This document shows positions 10,884 to 19,732 of a DNA stretch of 64,000 nucleotides, in pieces. The notes beneath the pieces were generated by a model. The model worked only from the letters and a program-made list of their open reading frames with translations, ran no database searches and was not told the DNA's origin. Numbering within the stretch: the first letter of the stretch is position 1; every line of letters starts with the position of its first letter. A program made the translations under genes and the position numbers. The stretch lies in assembly GCA_041398785.1 (NCBI GenBank), contig JAWKUA010000008.1, positions 60,001 through 124,000 on the forward strand. The letters are read 5' to 3'. This DNA comes from Planctomycetaceae bacterium (GTDB taxonomy: Bacteria > Planctomycetota > Planctomycetia > Planctomycetales > Planctomycetaceae).

Positions 10884-12236
10884 ATGCGTTTTTCCCGCTC
10901 TTCTGATCCTTCACGTCCGCCGATCCTGTTTGTCCTGCCTCGACTGGGACTTCTTGCCGTCGTCGGTGGCTGCCTGTCTTTGGCGGGCTGCACGGACGCG
11001 GATTCCCCGGATTCCGGCACCACATCCGCATCCGGTTCCGCCGCGCCAAAGCCGGCGGCAGCGAAGCCGGACGATGCCGCCGCTGTTAAGGCACTCGAAG
11101 AAGCCGGCTTTGCGCTCGTCAAAGACAGCAGCGGAAGCGTCGTTGAGGCGTCCAAAGCCAGCGACGAACCGATTGCCGGCCACCTGTCCAATCTGGAAGG
11201 ACTGCCCAGCCTGCGGTCTCTGCTGCTGAAGGGACCCGGAGTCGGCGATGATGGTCTGGCGGTGTTGGAGAAGCTTCCAAATCTGCAGCGCCTGGACCTG
11301 TCGGAATCCGCCATTTCGGATGCAACGATGCCCATCATCAGCAGGATTGCCGGCCTGCAGGTTCTGGCGCTGCGGCGAGCCGGCATTTCCAACGATTCGC
11401 TCTCGGCAATCAGCGGTCTGAAAAAGCTGCGGGCACTCGACCTGCGAAACAGCAATATCGGCGACGGTGGAATGGACCACGTTGCAGCTATCGGAACCCT
11501 GGTCGACCTGCAACTCGAAAAGTCAAAAGTCACCGACAGCGGCGTGGCGAAGCTGGCTTCATTGCCCCTGAAATCACTCAATCTGAACGCGCAAACGTCA
11601 CTCACGAATGCCACGCTGGAAATCCTGGGAAAGATGCCGACGCTGGAGTCCATTCAGCTTGATTCGACGCGGATCAGCGACGATGGCATGGTCCATGTCG
11701 CGAACCTGACCAACCTTCGCCGGCTGCGGATCCGGTCTACCGACATCACTGGTGTCGGGTTGCAGCACATCTCCGAACTGAAAGAGCTGGAGCGTCTGGA
11801 ACTGCGGGATTCTTCTGTCGATGACGACGGCATCGCAGTCATCGTCGCGCTTCCGAAAGTCGAGTTCCTCGATATCAGCGAATGCCGGGTCGTGTCAAAA
11901 GACGGCCTGAAGAAGCTTGGCGGCATGACCGGCCTGAAACATCTGGGGCTTTGGGAAACTCGCACAGACGATGGCGTCATGGAATCGCTGGCAGGTCTGA
12001 AAGACCTCGCCGAACTCGACCTGAAGGCAACCGCCATCACCAACGCCAGCGCCGCCGTGATTGCCGGGTTCTCAAAGCTCACGGTGCTGAGCGTTTCCGG
12101 GACGGAACTTGACGACGACGGAATTCGGCAACTGAAGGACCTGCCGCTGACGTCGCTTGATGTTTCCAACACGAACGCATGGGACGTGATTGAGGAACTT
12201 CAAGCCAGCCATCCGAAACTGAAGATCACGAAATAG
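10884..12236 (+). CDS. Leucine-rich-repeat lipoprotein
   Basis: A 450-residue secreted protein. An N-terminal hydrophobic segment (about residues 14-35) ends in a lipobox (LSLAGC), followed by a Ser/Ala/Pro-rich linker. About a dozen 24-residue leucine-rich repeats of the form LxxLxxLxxLDLxxTxITDxG cover the rest, the ribonuclease-inhibitor-like subtype common in planctomycetes. It is probably anchored in a membrane facing the periplasm and serves protein-protein contact. The next gene, hemL, starts three bases after its stop, but a functional link is not evident. Confidence 0.85.
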   Translation: MRFSRSSDPSRPPILFVLPRLGLLAVVGGCLSLAGCTDADSPDSGTTSASGSAAPKPAAAKPDDAAAVKALEEAGFALVKDSSGSVVEASKASDEPIAGHLSNLEGLPSLRSLLLKGPGVGDDGLAVLEKLPNLQRLDLSESAISDATMPIISRIAGLQVLALRRAGISNDSLSAISGLKKLRALDLRNSNIGDGGMDHVAAIGTLVDLQLEKSKVTDSGVAKLASLPLKSLNLNAQTSLTNATLEILGKMPTLESIQLDSTRISDDGMVHVANLTNLRRLRIRSTDITGVGLQHISELKELERLELRDSSVDDDGIAVIVALPKVEFLDISECRVVSKDGLKKLGGMTGLKHLGLWETRTDDGVMESLAGLKDLAELDLKATAITNASAAVIAGFSKLTVLSVSGTELDDDGIRQLKDLPLTSLDVSNTNAWDVIEELQASHPKLKITK

Positions 12237-12239
12237 AAC

Positions 12240-13538
12240 ATGGCAGCAAACACGTCTTCACGCTCCAACAGTGAATCGCAGTTCCAGCGGGCCTGCCGGT
12301 CAATTCCCGGTGGAGTCAACAGCCCCGCACGCGCATTCGGCGCTGTCGGCGGCATTCCGCCCTTTGTTGCCAGCGGCGACGGACCCTGGCTGGTTGACAT
12401 CGACGGCAACCGCTACATCGACTTCGTGGGCTCGTGGGGACCACACATCCTCGGCCATCGACATCCAGCGGTGCTGGCGGCAATCGAACAGGCTTTGCGG
12501 ACAGGAACCAGTTTCGGCGCGCCAACCGTCGCGGAGTCCGATCTGGCGGAACTTGTCGTACAGCTTGTGCCGTCGGTCGAAAAAGTGCGGATGGTGAATT
12601 CCGGCACCGAAGCCACGATGTCGGCAATTCGGCTGGCGCGCGGATTCACCGGACGCAACAAGGTTGTCAAATTCTCCGGCTGTTACCACGGCCATGTTGA
12701 CAGCCTGCTGGTCCAGGCCGGCAGCGGAGCATTGACACTCGGCACACCGTCCAGCCCTGGCATTCCCGCAGGCTGCACGAGCGACACAGTCGTTCTGCCG
12801 TACAACAACGTACAGTCGCTGCGAGACGCCTTCGCACAGCATGCCGACTCGCTGGCGGCTGTCATTCTCGAACCGGTTTGCGGCAACATGGGCTGCGTCG
12901 TGCCGACGGAAGAATTTCTTCACTCGCTGCGCAAGCTGTGTTCCGACCATGCCACGGTGTTGATCTTCGACGAAGTTATGAGCGGTTTCCGAGTTGCCCT
13001 CGGAGGCGCGCAGTCGCGATTCGGTGTCATTCCCGACATGACAACACTCGGCAAAATCCTCGGCGGAGGAATGCCCGTCGGCGCGTATGGCGGGCGAGCG
13101 GAAATCATGGACGCGATTTCACCCGTCGGAAAGGTCTATCAGGCGGGAACTCTGTCCGGCAATCCCATCGCCATGGCCAGCGGCATCGCCATGCTGAGCA
13201 CACTGCGTGAACAGGATCCATACGGAATGCTGGAAGACCTGAGTGCTCAGCTTGCCGACGGCCTGTGTTCCGCCGCGGCAAGCGCAGGAGTGCAGATTCA
13301 GTTGAACCGCGTCGGCAGCATGCTGACGATGTTTTTCGCCGACGCACCGGTCACCGATTTCGAATCCGCGACATGTTCGGACACTAAGAAATTCGCCAGG
13401 TGGTTCCACGGAATGCTGGACCGCGGAATCTACCTGCCGTGCAGTCAGTACGAAGCATTGTTCGTCTCCGCCACCCACACACCGGAACTCATCCAGCAGA
13501 CCGTGAACGCCGCAAGTGACGTCTTGAAGTCGCTGTAA
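12240..13538 (+). CDS. hemL: Glutamate-1-semialdehyde 2,1-aminomutase
   Basis: A 432-residue PLP enzyme converting glutamate-1-semialdehyde to 5-aminolevulinate, the C5 route to haem. The N-terminal RSIPGGVNSPARAF stretch is typical of HemL. The PLP-binding lysine is in TTLGKILGGGMPVGAYGG, and the substrate-gating GTLSGNPIAMA is present. Full length for the family. It begins three bases after the LRR lipoprotein stop, so it may be read from the same transcript. Confidence 0.95.
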   Translation: MAANTSSRSNSESQFQRACRSIPGGVNSPARAFGAVGGIPPFVASGDGPWLVDIDGNRYIDFVGSWGPHILGHRHPAVLAAIEQALRTGTSFGAPTVAESDLAELVVQLVPSVEKVRMVNSGTEATMSAIRLARGFTGRNKVVKFSGCYHGHVDSLLVQAGSGALTLGTPSSPGIPAGCTSDTVVLPYNNVQSLRDAFAQHADSLAAVILEPVCGNMGCVVPTEEFLHSLRKLCSDHATVLIFDEVMSGFRVALGGAQSRFGVIPDMTTLGKILGGGMPVGAYGGRAEIMDAISPVGKVYQAGTLSGNPIAMASGIAMLSTLREQDPYGMLEDLSAQLADGLCSAAASAGVQIQLNRVGSMLTMFFADAPVTDFESATCSDTKKFARWFHGMLDRGIYLPCSQYEALFVSATHTPELIQQTVNAASDVLKSL

Positions 13539-13905
13539 CCTCACAGCGCCGTGCCTCTGTGGTCAGCGGCTCGAAGCGTGACAGGCAGGTCGAGTCGTGA
13601 CAGGTCCTGAACCGGGCCGCTGCCGCGGCAGCATCGCGATGGTAACGGAGTTCCGGTTTTGCCGCCGTTGCGGGGATTGCCGACGACGGAGCGGAAACGA
13701 TCGCGAACGATGCGAAAAAGCAACACGCCGCCAACTTCGTTGGGGACCGTAGGGAATCGGCAACAAACTGCCCGATCGCGGCCCCGAAGCATCGCATTCC
13801 TCGCCGCCGGATGCCACGTTTCTACAGTTCGCAAACATACCGGAAATCGACCCGCCGGCACGACTCCCGCAAACGATATTGTCGCACGCTGACATCAATC
13901 ATCCC
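13539..13905. other. Intergenic region between hemL and the sugar transferase
   Basis: About 370 bases without a supported gene. A near-repeat GTGACAGGCAGGTCGA / GTGACAGGTCCTGA lies at 13578-13608, and a 14-base palindrome GCTGCCGCGGCAGC at 13619-13632. The latter could be a terminator stem for hemL, but no T-run follows. Confidence 0.4.
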
Positions 13906-14775
13906 ATGAGCCGCAACGCGATTCTGTACCCGGTCAAACCCGGCAAAGCGACCGTCCCCGAAGTCGCAGATTCGACCAGCCTGTCGGATCTGCTGGAGTA
14001 TGCCGACGACCTGCCCAGCACGGACTGGCTGACTCAGCTGCATCTGCAGTCGCCGCGTGAGAACCTGACGTGCCTGCCGCTGTCAACGCGGATCGCGAAA
14101 CGCGCGGTGGATATTGTCGGGGCGACGCTGCTGCTGATGTGCTGCGGCCCGATCATGCTGGTGACCGCCGTTCTGGTAAAGCTGACGTCAACCGGTCCGG
14201 TGATCTACTCCCAGCAGCGAGTCGGCGTGAATCTGCGAAGCAAGACCAGCCGCGATCGGCGTCAGCAATCCGGACCCGTGCCCGACAACAGTGTGGACCG
14301 GCGCGGTACCGGCCGTGACCGGCGAGCCGGTAGCAGTTTCGGTCGGCCGTTCACGATCTACAAATTTCGCACGATGCGGATCGACGCCGAAAGCAACGGA
14401 GCTCGTTTTGCCGAGCACGACGATCCCCGCACGACGCCGATCGGACGCCTCCTGCGGCGAACCAGAATCGATGAACTGCCGCAACTCTGGAATATCCTCC
14501 GCGGCGATATGTCGCTTGTCGGCCCGCGACCGGAACGGCCGGAGTTCATGGAAGAACTGTCCGGCGAAATCCCCAACTACGTCGATCGCCTCGGCCTGAA
14601 ACCCGGACTGACCGGCATGGCTCAGGTTGTCAACGGCTACGACAACGAGATCGAAGGCTTCCGCCGCAAGGTCAGCTATGACCTGCTGTACCTGCAAAAT
14701 TGCTGTCTGATCAACGATCTGAAAATCCTTGGCCGCACCATCCGCGTCGTCATCACAGGCGAAGGCGCTCTGTAG
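13906..14775 (+). CDS. Undecaprenyl-phosphate sugar-1-phosphate transferase
   Basis: A 289-residue bacterial sugar transferase of the WcaJ/ExoY/WbaP C-terminal type. It has one membrane helix ([19 protein letters not shown]), the [10 protein letters not shown] motif, [20 protein letters not shown] and [12 protein letters not shown], ending in [17 protein letters not shown] sequence. These enzymes move a sugar phosphate from a nucleotide sugar to undecaprenyl phosphate, starting exopolysaccharide or O-antigen synthesis. About 45 basic, low-complexity residues are inserted before the KFRTMR motif (RDRRQQSG...[11 protein letters not shown]). An upstream TTG at 13879 could add nine residues; the ATG at 13906 is preferred. 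No other polysaccharide genes adjoin it. Confidence 0.88.
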   Translation: MSRNAILYPVKPGKATVPEVADSTSLSDLLEYADDLPSTDWLTQLHLQSPRENLTCLPLSTRIAKRAVDIVGATLLLMCCGPIMLVTAVLVKLTSTGPVIYSQQRVGVNLRSKTSRDRRQQSGPVPDNSVDRRGTGRDRRAGSSFGRPFTIYKFRTMRIDAESNGARFAEHDDPRTTPIGRLLRRTRIDELPQLWNILRGDMSLVGPRPERPEFMEELSGEIPNYVDRLGLKPGLTGMAQVVNGYDNEIEGFRRKVSYDLLYLQNCCLINDLKILGRTIRVVITGEGAL

Positions 14776-14781
14776 CCCGTA

Positions 14782-14942
14782 GCCCGGATTATTTACGGGT
14801 TTGGACGACGAGACTCCGATCCCGTCGAATTGCAGCGACGGGCTCGGTGTCCCGTCGTACAGTGCGCATTTCGCTGATTCGACATAGCCTCCGTTTCCGA
14901 GACGTTACGTCAGGAAACTCTGATCGAGTGAATAATCCGGGC
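14782..14942. mobile_element. 161-bp element with 15-bp terminal inverted repeats (MITE-like)
   Basis: The left end GCCCGGATTATTTAC (14782-14796) and the reverse complement of the right end, GCCCGGATTATTCAC (14928-14942), match at 14 of 15 bases. The interior has no open frame but contains a hairpin (CCCGTCG ... CGACGGG, about 14823-14843). This is the layout of a non-autonomous transposable element. No target-site duplication is obvious and no transposase is present. It sits directly upstream of the methyltransferase operator. Confidence 0.5.
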
Positions 14943-15013
14943 AGACGGCATGGGAAATTCGCCTCGCCGCTGAACTGGTCCAGGCCATCGCGGTCCGTTC
15001 TGCCGTGAATTGA

Positions 15014-15059
15014 TCCGCTGGGGAGAAGTGATAGCATGCTATCACTTTGTCCCAGCGGA
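15014..15059. promoter_or_regulatory. 46-bp inverted repeat, likely operator of the RHH-methyltransferase gene
   Basis: The centre lies between 15036 and 15037. The inner 22 bases (15026-15047) form a perfect palindrome of AAGTGATAGCA and its complement. After three mismatched positions on each side, an outer nine-base arm (TCCGCTGGG, 15014-15022) pairs with 15051-15059. The repeat ends seven bases before the ATG at 15067 and covers the GGAG ribosome-binding site, so a bound protein or the RNA hairpin would block expression. Its core TGATAGCA/TGCTATCA is, from memory, the half-site bound by the FitA ribbon-helix-helix antitoxin, which is the domain type at the start of the gene it precedes. 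Confidence 0.7.
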
Positions 15060-15066
15060 GAGCGGT

Positions 15067-16293
15067 ATGCCAAATCTGTTGATCCGGGATGTTCCCAGGG
15101 CGATCCATTCACAGATTCGACGCGAACACCAGCGTCGACTGATGAGCCAGAATGCTTATCTGGTGTCGCTGCTGTCGGAGGCTGTCGAACGCCAAAACGG
15201 GCCGAGCCTGTTCGACGGCATCGACGACGCGGCTCTGGACGTTCCCAACACGACTCGGAACGACGTGACGTACTCCGTACCGTTTACGTTTATCGACTTG
15301 TTCTCCGGCATTGGAGGAATGCGGCTGGGGCTGGAAGCCGTTGGCGGAAAGTGTCTGTTCTCCTGCGAAGTCGATCCCCACGCACAGAAGACGTATCGCG
15401 CCTGGTTTGGCGACAATCCTGCCGGCAATGTTACTGAACTCACGCAGAAGTCAGATATCCCGCCTCATGACGTCCTGGCGGCCGGCTTTCCCTGTCAGCC
15501 GTTTTCGCTGGCCGGAGTTTCGAAAAAGAACAGTCTTGGTCGTGAGCACGGATTTAAGGACCGGACGCAGGGAACGCTCTTCTTCCATCTGGCGACGATC
15601 ATCGAAGTTCACCGCCCTCCTGTGCTGCTGCTGGAAAATGTCAAGAACCTGCGGTCGCACAACAAGGGCGATACCTGGAAGACGATCGTCGGGACGCTGA
15701 ATGACCTGGACTACGAGATCTTCAGCGAAGTCATTGACGCGTCCGCCTGGGTTCCGCAGCACCGCGAACGCGTGCTGATTGTCGGTTTCGATCGACAGAC
15801 CTTCGGGGCCGAACCACCATTTCAGTTCCCGGATCCGTCAGACGCCCCGCAGCCGCAGCTTCGCGAGATCCTGGAAACATCCCCCGATCCGAAGTACACA
15901 CTCTCCGATCAGCTTTGGCGGTACCTGCAGGACTATGCAGAGCGGCACCGCCGGAAAGGAAACGGCTTCGGCTGCAGCATCGCCGATCCGGATGGCATCA
16001 CCCGGACGCTCAGCGCCCGGTATCACAAGGACGGCTCGGAAGTTTTGATTTCACAGGGGGAGAAACAAAACCCGCGCCGGCTGACTCCCCGCGAAGCCGG
16101 AAGACTGATGGGGTTTCCCGAACACCTGCTCGACCGCATGCTGAAACCGCCACAGGTTGTTTCGGATACGCAGGCCTATAAGCAGTTCGGAAATGCGGTT
16201 GTGCCGGCCTTGATTCAGGCTGTCGCGCGGCAGATTGTCAAAGTGATGCACTGGAAGGTCCTGCGTCGAAACGGCTGCCTCCTGAAGCGATAG
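15067..16293 (+). CDS. Cytosine-5 DNA methyltransferase fused to an N-terminal ribbon-helix-helix domain
   Basis: A 408-residue protein. Residues 1-43 (MPNLLIRDVPRAIHSQIRRE, then SQNAYLVSLLSEAVE) form a FitA/VapB-like ribbon-helix-helix DNA-binding domain. After a linker comes a complete C5 methyltransferase: motif I IDLFSGIGG (76-84), PCQ with catalytic Cys143, ENV (190-192), QHRER (231-235), a target-recognition stretch, and a closing YKQFGNAVV. It would methylate cytosine C5 using SAM; the target sequence cannot be read. No restriction endonuclease lies nearby, so it looks like an orphan methyltransferase. The ATG at 15067 follows GGAG; an upstream TTG at 15010 would translate through the palindrome and is rejected. 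Autoregulation by the RHH domain is inferred. Confidence 0.9.
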   Translation: MPNLLIRDVPRAIHSQIRREHQRRLMSQNAYLVSLLSEAVERQNGPSLFDGIDDAALDVPNTTRNDVTYSVPFTFIDLFSGIGGMRLGLEAVGGKCLFSCEVDPHAQKTYRAWFGDNPAGNVTELTQKSDIPPHDVLAAGFPCQPFSLAGVSKKNSLGREHGFKDRTQGTLFFHLATIIEVHRPPVLLLENVKNLRSHNKGDTWKTIVGTLNDLDYEIFSEVIDASAWVPQHRERVLIVGFDRQTFGAEPPFQFPDPSDAPQPQLREILETSPDPKYTLSDQLWRYLQDYAERHRRKGNGFGCSIADPDGITRTLSARYHKDGSEVLISQGEKQNPRRLTPREAGRLMGFPEHLLDRMLKPPQVVSDTQAYKQFGNAVVPALIQAVARQIVKVMHWKVLRRNGCLLKR

Positions 16294-17034
16294 CCCTCCG
16301 GCGACACGCAATCGCCGCGAACTCTCCAATTGCGCAACGAGTGACTTTGGCAGATCCGGCCGAGTTCTGCTGAATATTGTTCGCGGAGAAATGACGTGGG
16401 CCAGAACATCTCCGAGGACTTCGAGCAAACCCGCGCGCTGTGCGAATCCGCGCAGTTGTCTGGTTTGACAACTGACGGACGAAATTGGTTCCGACCACGG
16501 ACTGTTGGCACAGGACAATGTGCGCGGAAGCAGCGCTTCGTCAGCCGAGTGTTGATAAGCCGCAAAGGCACCACAGTCAGGCGGTGTCACAGGGCGGGTG
16601 AAGCTCCTGCTAAGCCGCATGTGCCAGCGGACGTCGATGGCAGCAGCAGCTCGGCAGGCGCCTCTCCCTCCCGGACTTCGTGCCACAACTGCATGCATCA
16701 ATTGCGGCTGACGCGCAGGTAGTGCAATCGCGACGTCGGAACCCAGTGCGGTTCGTCAGACCTGCGGAAAACGGTTGACCGGAACGGTTAACGCAACCGG
16801 CACAGCAACCGGCATTCTGCGCTTTCCCGAACCGTTGGGCGAAATCGAATATGCATCGTGGTCCTGGGCGCGACGAAACACTGATTACACCAATCGCGAA
16901 AAAGTGAAGCCGCGGAACGAGACTGGCGCCGGCAGGGATGACCGCAACGTCATCAGTTGCATTGATCCCGGCGATGCCCGTCGTGTTGTCGAGGTCTTCC
17001 ATCGCGTGTTGTCGGGATGTTCAGGGAAGGAACC
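16294..17034. other. Intergenic region after the methyltransferase
   Basis: A 741-base stretch in which the open frames on both strands are short and rich in Arg, Cys and Ser without family resemblance. No restriction enzyme, RNA gene or clear repeat is seen. The last part holds the ribosome-binding site GGGAAGG (17023-17029) of the next gene. Confidence 0.5.
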
Positions 17035-18453
17035 ATGAAACGAATTGCACTCGCAGGAGTTCTTGTACTGTGGCTTTGCGGCTCGACCGTTGCCGGCGAA
17101 ATCTGTTCTGTATTCGACGCCGCTCCGGATTTCCTCGACGTGGACTGCGGGCTGACTGACCTGTTCAGCGACGCGACCGACGACTGGAAGGCCAACGTCG
17201 GCGGGGCTCTTCGTTATCGCTATATCAACGAGCGAAACCGCCTGCGACCGCCGCTGCCCGCCGGGCGCAGTTCTTACGACCAATACCGGTTCACGCCGTT
17301 TGCGGAGCTGGTTTACCGCGAGAATCTGCAACTGTACGTGCAGGCCATCGACGCTCAGACGTTTGACGCTGACCTGCCGAAGCTGGCGATCGATGAAAAC
17401 CAGGCTGACCTGCTGCAGTTTTACGCGGACTTGAAGATTGCTGAGTCCGACAATGACGGAACTCTCCGTCTGCGAGCCGGTCGTCAACTGCTGAGCTACG
17501 GATCTCAGCACTTGATTTCTCCGCTGGGCTGGGCCAACACGTTCCGCAATTTCGAAGGTCTGCGGCTTTACTATTCCGACCCGGACTGGGCCATCGATGG
17601 ATTCGTCGTTCAGCCGGTCGACGGAGCCAGTGGAAATCTGTTCCGTCCGACCAGTTTTGATAATCCGGATCAAAGCCGGTTCTTCAGCGGCGTCTATGCC
17701 ACCAACAAGAATGCACCAAACGGGACTCTGGACCTGTACTGGCTCTGGCTGAAGGAAAACGCAGACAACCCGGGACTCATCGACGGCAACCGTCATACCG
17801 TTGGTTCCCGCTACGCCGGAAAGATGCCGATTGGTGCCGAAGCGGCGGATTCCGTGAGTCTGATCTGGGACCTGGAAGGTGCATACCAATTCGGAAGGGA
17901 AGACTTTGGCGGTGCCGTGAATCAGCGGATCAATGCCGGTTTCGCTTCCGCGACCGGCGGCATCGGACTGGATGCCGTTCCGTGGAAGCCAACACTAACC
18001 GGCATTTTCTTCTGGGGCTCCGGTGACAGCAATCCGCTGGATGGAAAGAACACCACCGTCAGCACACTGTTTCCGCTTGGCCATGCGTATTGGGGGCAGA
18101 TTGACAACTTCAACGGCCAGAACCTGATCGATTATGGTCTTCATCTGACGGTCAAACCCGTCGACAAAGTCACGCTGCTGGCCGGAACTCACTGGTTCAC
18201 CAAGGCCGCCCGCCAGGACGCGATCTACAATGTCGCCGGCGTTCCGTTCGGTGGCCCCGTCGGCACAGCCAGCCGGAACCTCGGCACCGAACTGGACCTG
18301 GTCGCGACATGGCAGATTCAGGACAACCTGCAGCTTCAGGCAGGCTACTTCTGGTTCTGGTATGGCAGCGCTGTTGGCAACCATCCGGTTCCGGCAGTGG
18401 CCAATCGCGGCGACGCGGAGATGGTCTACATGTTTCTGGACTGGACGTTCTAA
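17035..18453 (+). CDS. Alginate-export-type outer membrane beta-barrel protein
   Basis: A 472-residue protein with a signal peptide (MKRIALAGVLVLWLCGSTVAG). A series of amphipathic strands follows, starting GALRYRYINERNRL and including ADLKIAESDNDGTLRLRAGRQ, which is diagnostic of the Alginate_exp (AlgE-like) family, and ending in an aromatic C-terminal strand (MVYMFLDWTF). It probably forms a pore for anionic sugars or small molecules. No alginate synthesis genes are near, so substrate is unknown. The start at 17035 is fixed by a good ribosome-binding site and by the signal peptide. Confidence 0.85.
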   Translation: MKRIALAGVLVLWLCGSTVAGEICSVFDAAPDFLDVDCGLTDLFSDATDDWKANVGGALRYRYINERNRLRPPLPAGRSSYDQYRFTPFAELVYRENLQLYVQAIDAQTFDADLPKLAIDENQADLLQFYADLKIAESDNDGTLRLRAGRQLLSYGSQHLISPLGWANTFRNFEGLRLYYSDPDWAIDGFVVQPVDGASGNLFRPTSFDNPDQSRFFSGVYATNKNAPNGTLDLYWLWLKENADNPGLIDGNRHTVGSRYAGKMPIGAEAADSVSLIWDLEGAYQFGREDFGGAVNQRINAGFASATGGIGLDAVPWKPTLTGIFFWGSGDSNPLDGKNTTVSTLFPLGHAYWGQIDNFNGQNLIDYGLHLTVKPVDKVTLLAGTHWFTKAARQDAIYNVAGVPFGGPVGTASRNLGTELDLVATWQIQDNLQLQAGYFWFWYGSAVGNHPVPAVANRGDAEMVYMFLDWTF

Positions 18454-18558
18454 CCGGTCGTTGTTCAGATTCTACGGCCTCAGCGGGCGCGCTGCCGTCA
18501 GCCGTCTTCAACGTCGGTACCGGCTTGAGGCGTCTTCACGCGACCCGACCAACGCAAA

Positions 18559-18594
18559 GAAACCCTGTTGACCGTTTCCGGTCAACAGGGTTTC
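18559..18594. terminator. Perfect 15-bp hairpin, probable bidirectional terminator
   Basis: GAAACCCTGTTGACC (18559-18573) pairs perfectly with 18580-18594 around a six-base loop. The A and T ends of the stem give short U-runs in both directions. It lies between the convergent barrel gene (stop at 18453) and the reverse-strand gene ending at 18642, as expected of a terminator serving both. Confidence 0.8.
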
Positions 18595-18641
18595 CTATCA
18601 CTGCTGTATCAACGGGATTCGCTAAATCTGCACCGGCAGCA

Positions 18642-19192
18642 CTATGGGCTGGCCAGCAGTTGAGCTTCGATGTCATCCAGCTTGTTGTTGTTGTCGATGG
18701 CGAATACCAGAGCACCCGCGGCGGCACCAACGGTGGCCACTGTGATCACGTCCAGCATTCCGAAACCGGCAGGACCGGCGGTCGGGCCGTACGGATCACA
18801 GCTCTGGCCGCGTACAACCGTCTGATCGGCTGCAACCGCGATGCCGCGAGTTGCTGTCTTCGGAGCCGTGCCGTTTGCCCACAGGCGAACCGGCGACGAA
18901 GACGAACCGACGGTCAGTTCATGAGCACCACCGCGGACACCGGAGATCGCGAAGCGTCCTTCGGCGTTGCTGGCAGTGACAGCAACCGGCTTGCCCTGAT
19001 ACTTGAGCTGAATCGCGCGGAAGCGACCGCGTGGCCTGCTGAATTGTGGACGACACCATACAGCGTGCCGTCTTTCGAGATCTCGACGTCTCGAATGATT
19101 GACTCAGCGCCAGCCATGACCGGACCGGACATCAGGACACCAAAGCACACAGCAAGGCTGGCAGCTTTGGTCAACATTGTGTGCAGTTTCAT
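18642..19192 (-). pseudogene. Secreted carboxypeptidase-regulatory-like protein, frame interrupted
   Basis: From ATG 19192 the frame encodes a signal peptide (MKLHTMLTKAASLAVCFGVL, cut near VMAGA) and the start of a carboxypeptidase-regulatory-like beta-sandwich (VEISKDGTLYGVVHNSAGHAV). At about 19022 the reading continues in another frame: IQLKYQGKPVAVTASNAEG, FAISGVRGGAHELTV, a hydrophobic glycine-rich stretch (VATVGAAAGALVFAIDNNN) and a stop at 18642. Joined, it is a protein of about 183 residues of a kind frequent in planctomycetes, probably envelope-located. One missing or extra base explains the break. The original function is not known. Confidence 0.65.
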
Positions 19193-19732
19193 CTTCAAAC
19201 CCTCTTGTCTATCGGGAGCAGCAGGCGCCAGTGGCTGACCGCCAGAATGGATACTTCCAGTTACATTCGATTTCGGCAAAACAGGAACCGGCACTACAAT
19301 CGGAGCAGAAAAAAAGTGCCGCAATTCCCGAATAACCCGCACCGCTTAACACCACGATTCCGCCGCGAACAGACCTGCTTTATCCCACTTCCGGAACTCT
19401 CCCGCAGAAACGGCCAGTCGCGGGAACCCGGTTTGCTCGGAACGCGGGAATTGCGAGGCACACTCCTCAAACGGCAACTCCCGACGCTGCGTGTCAGACC
19501 GGAGAACGCTGAATGCACCGGCTTGTTCAAGGCTTTCGGTGAAGTCCCGCGTACTTTCGGGGACGGCGTAGATACCGACGGACCGCCGGAACGGAGATTT
19601 CCAGGACGACCACACAATGCACTGGAAGGATTGTTGGGGGTTGCCATTCGCTTGTCTTTGCCTTGGCTGACGGGACGCATGGCAATCCGGTACGATCTGC
19701 TGGACGATGTCAACGCAGATTGAGGAGTCACC
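19193..19732. other. Intergenic region
   Basis: 540 bases between divergent genes. Open frames here have no coding character. It should contain both promoters. The start of the SRPBCC gene at 19733 has a TTGAGGAG ribosome-binding site at 19721-19728. Confidence 0.4.

Noticed and set aside
13619..13632. 14-base palindrome GCTGCCGCGGCAGC as an operator
   Set aside because: GC-only palindromes of this size are expected by chance in such DNA, and it is not placed near a start codon.
16294..17034. Possible restriction endonuclease partner of the methyltransferase
   Set aside because: No open frame with coding character or nuclease motif is present, and the upstream neighbour is a sugar transferase.
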